This document shows, piece after piece, positions 31,906 through 43,800 of a stretch of DNA of 50,077 bases. Origin of the DNA: Podaxis mareebaensis (taxonomy: Eukaryota; Basidiomycota; Agaricomycetes; Agaricales; Agaricaceae); assembly GCA_018524725.1 (NCBI GenBank), contig JAEUWP010000312.1:1-50077 (forward strand), in the 5' to 3' direction. Numbering within the stretch: position 1 is the first letter of the stretch; each line of letters starts with the position of its first letter. A program made the translations under genes and the position numbers. Below the pieces are notes generated by a model. It had not been told where the DNA came from. It did not search any database and saw only the letters and a list, made by a program, of their open reading frames with translations.

Positions 31906-34887
31906 TCACGCGTACGTGTCCCCCCTCTCAAGCCAATCCAACGCCGCTCTCGCATTATGCACGACCTCTTTGTCATCTTCCATCGCAGTCCCATGCTGGT
32001 GCGCAGCGGAATGTGGCTGATAAATCCCAGACGGTGCATGATGTCCATGATGGATGCTATGATGAGGATAATGTGAACTCGACGAGCTCCCTGCCCAATG
32101 TCCAACTCCGAGCCCATGCGCATGTGAGTGAGAATGCACACTTCCACCTGCACCTATACCCGCGCCCGATCCCCAATTCCTTCCTCCAGGGCTCAAACCC
32201 CTTCCACTAGATGACATACCCATCCCGATTCCACTCACTGGTGATCCAACACTAATTGGGGAAGAGACGTTTGCTGGAGACATACCAGAACCAGACCATT
32301 CACATAGGTGGCGCAGGGTCGAGATTATCCCGGCTTCGGTGATTGAACGTCGACCTTTCGGGTTGTGTGCAAGTTGGCGGATGCATGATGTTGCAGGCTT
32401 CTTAACGTCTGATTTGCCCTCCGCGAGGCAAGTGCGAAGATTGGCGAGGAGATCGGGATGGGAGGCGATTTGGTTCTGTTGCGACTCGTTGCCATTGATT
32501 AAATTTGCGAGTAGGTATGTAGCCTAAAGTCGAGACAAGTCACTACGAGTTGCACATAGGGAGGTTGAGCTGGGCTTACCTGAAGTACGACATCGTCAGA
32601 CGATGATGCCAGGGCAACTGTGATGTGATTCAGGAGAATCTCGACGGGTATATTTTTGAATATCATATCAATCCCTTCTGGCGATTCTGCTACGTTTCGT
32701 AGCGTATTGAATGTCTGCTCCTGTATTTCCGCAGCACCTTCCTTGAGATATCTGGAAACCAATATAAGTATAACACGACCAACTGGAAAACGAACATACT
32801 CGACTACTCGATCCCATCCCAATTGGCGCATCACGCTTCGTTTGGTCTCGGTTGTCGACTTTCTCAATAGGTTCTTTACTGCCCACAACGCATTCAACTT
32901 GAGGGCTGGATCACCAGACTGCAGTAGCTCAATGAGCCGATCCATGAGACCCTGTTCGAGATATATCTAAATGCCAGTCAACGTGGAGATACAAAAGCGT
33001 GAGGCGCGGAGACGCACAGGCCGCAAGGGTGAGAAATCAATGACGATGTTGCAAACAGCTGACAGAGCAGCGTTCGTCACATTCGCGTCTTCCTCCCGTT
33101 TCTTGAATAACGAGAATATAGTCATCCCTAGACCACTGTCGACGATATTCGTTCTGAGAACAGTCACTGCTCTACTTAATGCTCGAACACATTGACAAGC
33201 AGCGTAGCGTACACCGGTGTGCTGGTGGAAAAGGCAGGAATGGATAATCGGAATCAAATGGAGCTCATCAGTGACCGTTCGTCGAATTTCGTTGTCAAAC
33301 AAGGCCATAGCAGCAATAGCAACCAATGCGGACTAGATGTTTGCTTGAGTATTGTCTTCGGCTAAGCGTATGACAGCTTACTTCACGTAGCAGGGATATA
33401 CTTTCTGCCTCGTCTTCCCCCCACTCCGTCTTGCTCTCCTCTGGGGTAACCTCTTGAACCATAGCAGCCAACTTCTCCAAACAACCCCGATCAAACGCGG
33501 CTCCGCATAGAGTAGAGTCATCTGTGATCAGGTAGTCTAGAAATGTCGTTAGACACGATCAGACAGTGGAGTGAGGATTGGCGTACAAAGGATGAAGCAG
33601 GCCTTTGTGCGGCGGGAAGCGTTTTCCGTCGACGGTGTGATGATTATGCTGTTAACAAAGTTGAGGACCGCTCTTACGTATGACTCATCGATCGGATAAG
33701 CATTGTTTGGTGTGCTTCCTCGGACGATATGGGTTGCACTGTTAGGAACATTAGAGCTTTGTGCCTGGGGTAAGATATAGAAACTCACCATAAAGCAGCG
33801 GCAAGCTGAGTGTCAACGTGACGAGACTTGATAAGAGGAACGATGGCAGAGAGCACGGGAGGGTCTGGTAAATGGGTGAGCTAACATCGAAAGGGTACGT
33901 AGGGTAAAACCCACGGTCACGATCTGGCCTTGCGAGCACAGTAGCGACGGCCGGATTGTCCTTTGCTAAGGCCGCTAAAGCAAGGAGGGAGGCTTCCTGA
34001 AGCTACTCGGGCTTAGCGACGAGAGGCGATATCCATAACGAGCTCACCTTACTATCTCGAGCACTGATGAGGGCGGCCAAATGCCGAGCTAGCCAACCAC
34101 CTTGTCGCGAAGGGGCATTGACGTTGACGACTGAGGTCTTCTCCCACCCCCTCCGCGATACCTTCGCCTCCCTTAACCGGTCATCGTGTGGCAACCATTC
34201 CGACAACGTCTTCCGGTGCTCCGGTGTTCGTACACCAAATGCAATGATCTGGGCTATGGAAGTGCTGATTTGCGGGGATGGGTCGGTGAGAAGAGGAAGG
34301 TATATATCCAGAGATTCAATCTCAAGATTGGGTAGTGGTGTAAGTGACGTCTAAGGTATGCGTCATGGATCCACGCACCTGGAAAAGGTAGTTCAGACCA
34401 TCCTTAGCCCTGCTTTGGATTTTGGACTTGGTCGTCTTTAACCCCCATTGCGAGGGGCCCGCGATATCGGCCATTGCGATGGCCAGCGATCTAAGGGCGC
34501 GAACAATAGCAGATCGTAGAGTCATAGAGTTGGTAGCTTGAAGGCAGGATATTGCGACGAGAAATGCATGGGGTGCTTCATGCTCAAGCAATGTCGAAAG
34601 CGCCTCTTCTGAGCCAGCCAGAGATGCAATAACGTGGGCGGCTTCTACCCGTATCGAATCATCCTGCACCCGAAATTGCGCGCCATGAGGAAGATGTGCG
34701 TGTGGCGGGCTCAAACATGCAATTAGCCTAACAAACAATAGTGAATCCCTGCTGATGAAACTGAATTATTTGCGTACGTTTGGATCAGTAACGCATCCTG
34801 AGCGAGCTGCTTCTTCGCTGAGGGGTTTCCTATGACTGCGTTTTTCGTCTTCTTGAGGCTGGCGACGCTGATAGGGATGACGGTCAT
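31906..34887 (-). CDS. GID5: GID5/ARMC8 (Vid28), armadillo subunit of the GID/CTLH ubiquitin ligase
   Basis: The armadillo-repeat scaffold subunit of the GID/CTLH E3 ligase, which degrades gluconeogenic enzymes in yeast. A multi-exon minus-strand gene starting MTVIPISVASLKKTKNAVIG at 34887. ARM-type helices follow in many exons: IRVEAAHVIASLAGSEEALS, LRSAIVRALRSLAIAMADIA, GVRYAACQCVRALSRAVTVL, TNAALSAVCNIVIDFSPL, LNALWAVKNLLRKS and FNTLRNVAESPEGIDMIFKN. The VRYAACQC(V/L)R(A/S)LSRSV run and the CN(I/L)V-x-DFSP run are characteristic of ARMC8/Vid28. The last exon (32283-31906) is unlike the rest: Gly/Ser-rich, then His-rich, then a helix ending LDWLERGDTYA. Exon borders were not all fixed. Confidence 0.85.
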
Positions 34888-35118
34888 GACGGCGGGGAAC
34901 AGAGTACCTCAAAGGGTCCGACGGGTCATTTCCCCGTGCAGTCCACCGTGGGAAACTTGTAAATAGGGGCTTCTAACTATCAATACAAACAGAACGAAGG
35001 CCCCCGAAGTAGGGCAATGTCACGAGGAAGCGTAGAGAGATAGGATAGAAGAGGGCGCTAGGATTTGAGAGGCAACTATCGAAAATTCAAAGACCTCGTT
35101 AATGTACGTAGTGATTGC
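34888..35118. other. short intergenic gap, GID5 promoter and P450-4 3' end
   Basis: 231 bp, no gene. The GID5 promoter lies here, next to the 3' end of P450-4. Confidence 0.5.
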
Positions 35119-37295
35119 TCAGATGACTTCGGCCTCCATGAACTCCCCTAGGAGCTTCTCCACACTCCTGCCTGGGCGAGGTGTGATCCTGCACGGGAAT
35201 GGCACAGGCATCCTGTCACAGGTACCACTTCAGTCAGACATAAAAGAAAGCTGGCTCATAAGTACTCACGAAACAATAGCATGGCCGGTGAACTCCACAG
35301 GAACCTCGACGGGTTTGCCATTCTGATCAATTTCAGGTGAGATGTCGAACAAGGACAAAAGATAGACAGCAGTGGCATGATAGTTCAGCAGCCCTACGTG
35401 CGCTCCTGGACATGTCCTAAGGCTCGGTTAAGTACTGGGATTGACGAGTCAGAGCGATCACCATACCTCCGACCAAAACCAAAAGTATATGGGCCTTCAG
35501 GGTCAGGTATATCTAAAACTAGCTTTCCATCCCGCAAGAATCTTTCAGGAACAAACTCCTTGGGGTTTGGAAATACTCTTTCATCTTGGAGCATGGACCT
35601 TAATGATAAACAAATACCAGTCTAAGTTATGAATCGCCACCTTAAGTTAGACCTACCAGGAATTTGCGATCACCATGCTGCCTTTTGGGATCAAGAAACC
35701 TCCATATACATCATCTTTGTCCAAGTAATGCGGAATCACTGATTCGCCATGTTAGCTGTTGATCAGGCGGGTAGGCCAAGCAAGAAACTCACAAAACGGC
35801 GTGATAGCATGCCACCTACGGGTCGAAAGTAAAACAGCCTGTCGGTTAATCGCTGAGTGACGATATATACTTACCTCAGGACTTCTTTGAGAACAGCAGA
35901 TACGAAAGGGAGTTTCTCAATTTCTAAGAATTCCGGTAGGCGGTCAGGCCCAACAACGGAATCCACTTCCTGCTGAGCACGACGCTGGATTTCCGGAAAC
36001 TTGAGCATGGCCAACATGAAGGTGAGGATTGATGCGACAACAGTTTCAGCAGCAGCTAAGATTGTCCATTACGGGTGGGTTCTCGCACAGAAGTGAGCTG
36101 ACCATACCGGAATAAATATTCGAAGCCGCCTCCCTGACCATCCGGACTTGGTACTCATAGTCACTTGAGTTCTCGTCACATTTTTCTAGCCAGGTCGACA
36201 CAAACGAGGGCTTCGCAGTTCCGTCGAGCTGCCAATGGTCTTTCAACGCTCTGGTTACCAAGAAGCAAAAGGAAACGCACCAGGGCTTGTCTGGCTGCTT
36301 CAAAGGGCGTAAACACAGAATCCTTTAGGGTTGCCTTCCACTTCCTAGCATCCCGCTTGAACTGCGCTCCAGGCATCCAGTCGGGGATGTATCTCAAAAT
36401 CGGAAACACGTCGACAAGATACTTCCCTGCCACTGCCGCACCCGCCACAATCGTGAAAGCTTGTTCAACCATCCGAACCCAAGGGTCTCCCGTTGCCCGT
36501 ATGGAAAACCCATAAGTCATCGACATGGCCAGGCCTCCAAAACACCTAGAACCCACTAACTTAGCAAAGAGGAAGGTGAAAAATAGTGCATGCCCCACTC
36601 CTGTAAATGTTTCCGATAGTCCTGAGGTGATCGTAGAATATTGGGAAGCAGGCCTTTCTTGATGAATGCTTCCGCTCTTTCTACTTTATCGGACATGTCT
36701 CGCGGGGAGAAGTATTGTTGGACCAACTTGCGCTGATCTCGCCATACGTTGCCATATGGTAGGAGCGCAAACATGGTGTTCATGTCCATCCTGCCAAAGT
36801 AACGTGAGCGACCATATAATTGGGACGAAGGAGGACTATCCCACAATCCATGTACCATCGTCATGTGCGGCCTAGCCATGCCTATCAACCAACGATGGCG
36901 AAACATTTTCGAGGGTATACTAACCGACTAGAGTATATTGAAGAGCGCTTATCGAGTAAATCCTGGGCCGTTCTTAGATCGTCCAGGACGACAATTGGTT
37001 GTCCGAAGGCTTCGAGGTACAAAATGTTTGTGTCTGTAACATAGCGCAACCATGTCAGAGGAAGATACAGAGAGCGACATCGACGAGAGGTATGGATATC
37101 TTGCTCACTGAACTTCTTTGCCATGGCGCTGTAATATTCGTATGCAAACGACGAGGGGATTGAAAAGGCATTTCCGACCCATGGCCATCCCTTAGGGCCT
37201 GGAGGGAGCGGAGGCCCGGAGCGGCGGCGGTAGCGGTAATGAAAATAAACGATCAAGCAGAGGCATGGGATGAAGATGTCCAATAAGCGAAACAT
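35119..37295 (-). CDS. cytochrome P450 monooxygenase (P450-4), apparently intact
   Basis: A class II microsomal P450 and the most divergent of the minus-strand set. Motifs in order: anchor (LLDIFIPCLCLIVYFHYRYR), hinge PPLPPGPKGWPWVGN, LYLEAFGQPIVVLDDLRTAQ, short exon RPHMTMVHGL, then MNTMFALLPYGNVWRDQRKL, PDWMPGAQF, I-helix AAAETV, ExxR as KEVLR, IPHYLDKDDVYGGFLIPKGS, VPERF, heme loop FGFGRR then TCPGAHV, end FMEAEVI. The I-helix threonine pair is reduced to a single T (A-E-T-V instead of E-T-T), as far as the exon shows. Splice sites are GT..AG throughout. Start placed at MFRLLDIF (37295); an ATG 13 codons upstream is in frame. The 37.0-kb intron reads through as a frame but contains no conserved residues. 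Substrate unknown. The closest relative seen is the stranded exon at 31680. Confidence 0.92.
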
Positions 37296-37824
37296 CGGAA
37301 GGCGGGTGATACAGTAGCCCTCACCGCCTCTCAAGGTATTTATAGCAGACAGGCTTCACCTGTTTGGTATGTAAGAAATGCCGTCTTCTCACTGAACGGT
37401 CATAGAAGAGGCCTCGAAGGCTTCGTAACGTTATGAGTCCGGCATTCCTTTGAATAGGTGAATCAAGAAATGGACACCCAACGATCACCCTGCGATTGGC
37501 ACCGGCACGGAAAGCCATGGATTATAACGGTCCGGGACGTAAAAGAAGATCACTCTGCAACCTTCTACTATGCACCCCTTCAAGTATGGGACCAAGAGTG
37601 AGAATTCTGTCAGCACTTCAATCAGGGAGTGAAGTTATCAGTTGGCAGCCGTGACACCCGAGGGAGAATTGAGATATAACTCATGTGAAGGCGTTTCGGA
37701 GCCACCAGTACTATTCAGTAGTTACCTCGGCCCGCTTGCTCTAATGACACCATTAGTGGGAACAAGGTCATGTTTTACAAATGATATAGATCAAACTATG
37801 GTTCCGAATGAGCAAACGCAGGTT
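37296..37824. other. intergenic gap between P450-4 and P450-5
   Basis: 529 bp with the P450-4 promoter and the P450-5 3' end. No gene recognised. Confidence 0.5.
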
Positions 37825-39924
37825 TTAAATAACCTCAACGTTAAGATACTCCTTGAGGAGACCCTCTACGTTCTTGTCTTGGCGGGGAATAAATCTACAC
37901 TGGAATGGGAGCGGTCCACTGGAACGTATCAAGGAATATGTTAAGAATGTCATGGCTCACTCAACAATTGGAACAAATGACTCACCAGACTATGGAGGCA
38001 GCAATAAACTCGGGAACCACCTTGATAGGGTTTCCCTTATCATCGAGCATGGGCAAGATGTCAAACACAGACAAGATGGAAGCGGCCGTGATGTATAACA
38101 TGGACAATGCTATATGTGATCCGGGGCAAATCCTAGCTAATGCATCAGTAAAAAAGCCTAGGCAGGAGTTCTACAGCACACCTTCTGCCAAAACCGAAAG
38201 TGGCAACGGTCTCTGGATCAAGAATGTCGTCGGAGATAACACCATTCTTGATGAACCTCTCTGGTTTGAATTCCGTGGGATTTGGGAAAACTTCTTCATC
38301 GTGAAGCATCGCGCTGATGCCGAAACAAGTCAATTTACACATGATAGGGCTGAGAAAACGGCGCACTATGTATTCGCCATTACGGTGCATCCTTTAGGAA
38401 TGTAATACCCCTCATATACATCCTCGTCTGTGGTGAGATGAGGAACTCCAAGGGGTACGATTGGATTCCACCTAAGAAGCTTTGGTGAATTCGGCATACA
38501 ATGACAAAAAAAAAAACTCACCGTAGGGTCTCTTTGATGATAGCAGAAAGATATGGCAGATGTGGCTTGTCGGAGAAGTCAGGAAGCCTATCGGATCCCA
38601 CAACGCAGTCGAGCTCGTGTTGTGCCTTGCGTTGAATATCGGGATGTATCAGCATCGCGAGTATAAATGTCATAGTGGCAGCGACAGTTGTTTCGGAGGC
38701 GGCTAACAAATCTTAGTGTGAGGACATAATAGATCGCATAATGGGTATTACTCCTTACCGCCAAAGATCTGCGTTGCTGCTTGCTTGATGTGCTCGGCCT
38801 GAAGTTCGAAGTCAGATCTGTGGCGATGGTGCTCCAGGCTTGCCCAGACAAAACATTCTGTTGATGTGCCGTTCTTATCCTGTGGGCGAGTCGGGCCAAA
38901 GATGCAAAATGAGGTGAATCAAAACCATACCGCGTTCTCCAATGTCGCTTGGTAGGGCTCTTCCACCAACTTATATACCTGTTCGCGTATTCCACGTGCT
39001 ATCTTCTTGAAGCCAGCGCCTGGCATCCACTCTGGAACGTACTTGAGCGGAGGTACCAGGTTGACCATATACTTCCCAGGAGCACCGGCAGATGCTACCT
39101 TCGTGAAGGTATCTTCTGCGAAATGGACCAGTGGGTCATGGCTGCGCTGGATTGGGAGACCATATGTTATTGATGTTGAAAGACCCCCCATGCAACTAGG
39201 GAAGGTGGTGAGTGATGGTTATGGACAGATGCATACCACTTGGACACACCTCCGTACGTGCTCGTGCAGGTCTTGGGGGGATCCATAGACATTGGGCAGA
39301 AGGCTCTTCCTGACAAACTCCAATTGCTTCTGTTCGTCGCGAGGCAAGTTCTTCGGAGCGAAATGCTGTTGAAAGATCCTTCGTTGATTTCGCCACTCGT
39401 CACCGTACGGCATGGTACCAAAGAAGACCCTCGTCCCGATCCTGAAGTTGTGTCAGGCCCTCTTCTCCAAGGCCCAGGGAAGACGTACACCTCGTTAATC
39501 ATTGCAAACTGAGGTCTATTACAAGTGGTGAGCACAGCGTGCCGTGTCAATATTTGTGCGGGAGATGTACGTACCGACTGGAATATAAGCCTGACCTTTT
39601 CTCGAGGAGATCCCTTGCCATGCGGATATCGTTCAAGACGACTATCGGAAGACCCAAAGCCTCAAGGTACATTATTTTGGATCCTGAGATCCCTTAGTGA
39701 GTTTCTAACACTTCAGGCACTCTGGAATAGCTGCATTCACCCAGAGTCTCTCCCAAATTCTTATAGAACACGTGCATATGTGTCAGCGGAATTGAGAATG
39801 CGTTACCCACAATAGGCCATCGGGGTATTCCAGGGGGGTAGGGGAGCTTTGGCCTGCGTCGGTAGCGATAGACGTAATGGACCAGTGCGCAGAGGCATAA
39901 AATCAAGACATCTCGGATGATCAT
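37825..39924 (-). CDS. cytochrome P450 monooxygenase (P450-5), apparently intact
   Basis: A class II microsomal P450, closest in plan to P450-2. Motifs: anchor (MIIRDVLILCLCALVHYVYR), hinge KLPYPPGIPRWPIVGN, short exon RPQFAMINE spliced through a GTACGT donor to IGTRVFFGTMPYGDEWRNQR, C-helix region FQQHFAPKNL, PEWMPGAGF, I-helix AASETT, ExxR as KETLR, VPHLTTDEDVYEGYYIPKG, KPERF, heme loop FGFGRRICPGSH, end LNVEVI. It keeps the residues missing from P450-2 at the VPHLT site and so serves as the reference for that lesion. A GTGCGC donor after VMANT is slightly unusual. Start: the first ATG, directly at the membrane anchor. It lies in tandem with P450-4. Confidence 0.93.
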
Positions 39925-40830
39925 GGTAAGGGGGAAGGGGTGTCTGATGCATTTTAAAGTCGCCCCAATACTTATCTAGTACGTGGATTTCCGCCAGTCA
40001 AGGCCCGCATGAGGGTGTTTCCTCTCGCAGGATCAAAGAAGCCGTCCAACAGCCGGGTCGCTGGATCTTCTGATGTCACGCTGTGCTCAGAATGCAGGGA
40101 ACTCCCTAGATTGGATTGATATTCCCAAAATATCTGACCATAGATTTAGTCCTTGGAGCGAAGGGGAGGCGAGAACAACGTCGCCCAGTGTGCTGTGGAT
40201 TGAGATCCGACGAGACGCTTTCCAGGACAGCGGTTATCATCGATTATTGGAGTCGGAAGCACTTGGAAATGGACGAGAAATGCATCATCTGACCACTGGA
40301 CTTTGGTAGTTGGCATGAGAATCAGAAGACGAGACTAGGCCCCCACGAAAGGCAAGTTGCCGGCAGACTGTCTTGGTGTTGTCGACTACATGAGAAATTA
40401 ACGGAACAGGGCAAAGCCAAACAGTAAGCACTTCGGTTTTGCGTTGCAGGATGGACCTCCTCAATGCAGAACTTCCGTTCAACCATTCGTCACATGGAGA
40501 TCGCCGCCTCCTCAAAGACTTTTGATACTGATAACCGGGATGAACACCACGGAAGGCTTTATGGATCTGCTGAGGTAACACCAAGAAGCCTCAATCGTTG
40601 GCGCGGCCATAGAACCATTCCTGCGGTGAGAGAATGCTGAAAAAAAATAGTAAAGCAGTCGGTACAAGGGCATGATGGACAAGGCCATGATGAATAATCT
40701 ACTCAAGGAAGATTCAAGAGAGATTTAGAGTCACAAGACACACACGTGATCGCGACTCGGTCATCCAACGCGTCCCGCGTCATAATGTAGGTACAATGTA
40801 CACCTACTACCCCCATCTTATCTCTCCCAC
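39925..40830. other. divergent intergenic region between P450-5 and TOP3
   Basis: Promoters of P450-5 (minus) and TOP3 (plus). A minus frame at 40285-40584 has no recognisable motif. No other gene seen. Confidence 0.45.
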
Positions 40831-43800
40831 ATGAGGGTTCTCTGCGTCGCGGAAAAGCCATCTATCTCAAAATCCATCACCCAGATTCTCTCAGGCGGGA
40901 GGTATACAACCGTACGCACCCCCATGTCTCTGACAACCAATTCATTCTCCTGAACTAGTTTGCATGAAAAAGCATAATACACAGTCACAATACGTGAAGA
41001 ATTACGAATTCGAATATCCACAGACCAACGCTTTCTTCATTTTTACATGCGTATCCGGGCATCTGATGGAATATGACTTTACCGACGCACATCGGAAATG
41101 GCACTCTTGCAACCCGGCTGACCTTTTTGACGCACGAGTCGAGTCGAGAGTGGCGAAAGACAAGAAAGCCATTGAACAGAACCTGATGACACAGGCTCGT
41201 CGCTCAGACATGCTGATGATCTGGACGGATTGTGATAGAGAGGGAGAGCACATTGGGATGGAGATTGTGACAGTGTGTAGGAAGGCGAACAGGAACATCG
41301 TGGTTAAGAGGGCAAGGTTTAGTGCTATTATTGCCCAGTGAGTTCCCGTTCTTCTCTCCTCATACCCGAAGCTAAAAACGGGGCAGACAAATCCACCGCG
41401 CTGCCCAACATCCTGTAGAGCTGGACCTAGCGCAAGCAGATGCCGTTGACGCGAGGATTGTACTAGACCTCAAGATTGGTGCGGCCTTCACCCGGATGCA
41501 AACCATGTCATTGCAAAGGGAGTCTCCGGTGTTAGAAGACAAACTCATATCCTACGGTGCGCGGGAAAAATCGATAATCTACCCTTTCTCTAACCCGCTC
41601 GAAGGACCGTGCCAATTCCCCACGTTGGGCTTTGTCGTACAGCGATACAACCAAGTCAAGAATTTTGTCCCTGAGCCTTTTTGGTACATATTTCTATCTC
41701 AGACAAGGAACGCCCCAGATGGGCCAAAGGAGACGACTTTCAACTGGCGCCGAGGGCATTTATTCGATGAAGACGTAGCTGTTGCGTTATATGCTTACGT
41801 TCTAGAGAGTCCACTGGCGAGAGTCACGAAAGTCACGAAAAAAGATACCAAAAAATGGTATGGTTCTACTTGTTATGTTTCGTTCGCAAGGCTGAGTCAT
41901 GGACGCATAGGAAGCCTTTGCCTTTGACAACTGTTGAATTGCAGAAAGCCGGATCTCGATTACTCAAGATGGCTCCTAAGAAAGTTCTGGATGTGAGAGT
42001 CTCGTTCCCTCTCTACCGGAAGGGCGTCGCTCATACAATATTAGATCGCAGAAAAACTCTATCAGCAGGGATTTGTCTCCTACCCGCGTACTGAAACTGA
42101 CCAATTCGACTCACAATTTGATTTCATGACCCTGATTCATAAACAATCTGTCGACCCAAACTGGGGACCCTTTGCTCAATCCCTCGAACAAGGTGGCTTC
42201 AACACACCGCGAAAAGGCAAACATGACGATAAAGCACATCCACCTATCCATCCCACAGCTCATGCAGGCGGACTTACGGGAGATGAGAAGAAAGTGTATG
42301 AGTACATCACGAGACGTTTTTTGGCTTGCTGCTCGAAGGATGCGGAGGGTTGGCAGACGACTGTCGAAGTTGTGTGTGGAGGTGAATTCTTCAGTGCTAC
42401 CGGTGTGTTACCTACATTACCTGTCATTTTCTCTTGCACTGACGGTAACCCTTAGGTTTGGTTATTATAAGGAAGAATTATCTTGAAGTATACCCGTACG
42501 ACAAATGGAGTGATCATCCGTTGCCCGAGTTTATCGAGGGCGAGAGGTTTAATCCTACGGTTTGTGAATTGAGGCAAGGCGAAACAAGTAAACCGAACCT
42601 GCTCACTGAGGCCGATTTGGTCACATTGATGGACAAAAACGGGATCGGTATGTATACACCTCTCGTTTTACCCTCCCCCCCGCTGCCTTAAACTCAACGG
42701 GTCTGTATTGTGGATTAGGAACGGATGCAACTATTGCGCAACATATACAGAACATTGTAGACCGGGAGTATGTCATTGAAAGGATGGAAGGTTCGACAAA
42801 GTACCTCATACCCTCGAAGCTCGGCGTTGCACTGGTTGAAGGATACGATCGCATTGGCTTGGATAGGAGTGTCAGCAAACCCCAACTGAGACGTGAGGTA
42901 TGCCTCTCGTTCTTCTCTTCCCCTACATCACTGACTGGTCTCGGTGCTTCTTTAGACGGAGAGGAAGATGGTTCAAGTCTGTGACCGTACGACTTCGAAA
43001 GAGGCTATGCTCCAGCAGTCGCTGCAGCAATACAAGGATATGTACAGGACCGTCGAGGAAAATTGGAGGACAGTTGTCCAAGTTCGTAGTGTCCTTTCCC
43101 GTTATTTACGCTCGCGCCATGCTCAAAGATGATTGATAGAGCGTCAGGCAAAATCTGGATGGTACTGCGCCTACAGGCGCGGCTGGGGGTATTCAGGCGG
43201 GGAATCCTCGAGGGCCTGGAAGTGATGATGATAGTGACGATGAAGACAATGGCGGTGGTGGAGGAGGAGGGAGAGGCGGGGGAGGAACGGGAGGTCGGGG
43301 TGCGCGGGGTGGACGCGGTGGGCGAGGTGGGCGAGGCGGCGGAACCGCTGCTTTGACGTCGAACCGAGGCAGAGGGGGACGCGCTAGGGGTACGATTACG
43401 GCCACCCCGGAAGTTTCTGTCATTGATGTAGACGAGGGTCAGTCGAGCAAGTACCAGCCCCTATCGTTCCCGGTGCTGATTCATTATAGACCCAAGCTGG
43501 CTCACACGAACCGCCACTAGTACTGCAGCTCCATCGACATCTTCACGGCAGGCACAACCAAAACCTTCCACTTCGTCATCGAACCCGAGATCAACAAATG
43601 CATCATCCGCGCGTTCTATCGCCTCTGGATCAACCACTGCTGCTTCCCAAGGTCAAGTTATGTTGTGTGAATGTGGCATTCCGGCCATGAAGAAGATAAA
43701 TACGTCTGGCGTGAATAACATTGGGAAGGCATACTATCAATGCTCGAAGGGCAGTTGCGATTTCTGGAAGTGGGCAGATGATGCGAGTCAGCATTCGGTT

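Noticed and set aside
9800..39924. The P450 array as a complete secondary-metabolite gene cluster
   Set aside because: No polyketide synthase, NRPS, terpene cyclase, prenyltransferase, methyltransferase or cluster regulator is visible, and housekeeping genes interrupt it.
43193..43423. Pro-rich minus frame (PPRPPRPPRPP) in TOP3
   Set aside because: It is the antisense shadow of the Gly/Arg RGG box of TOP3.
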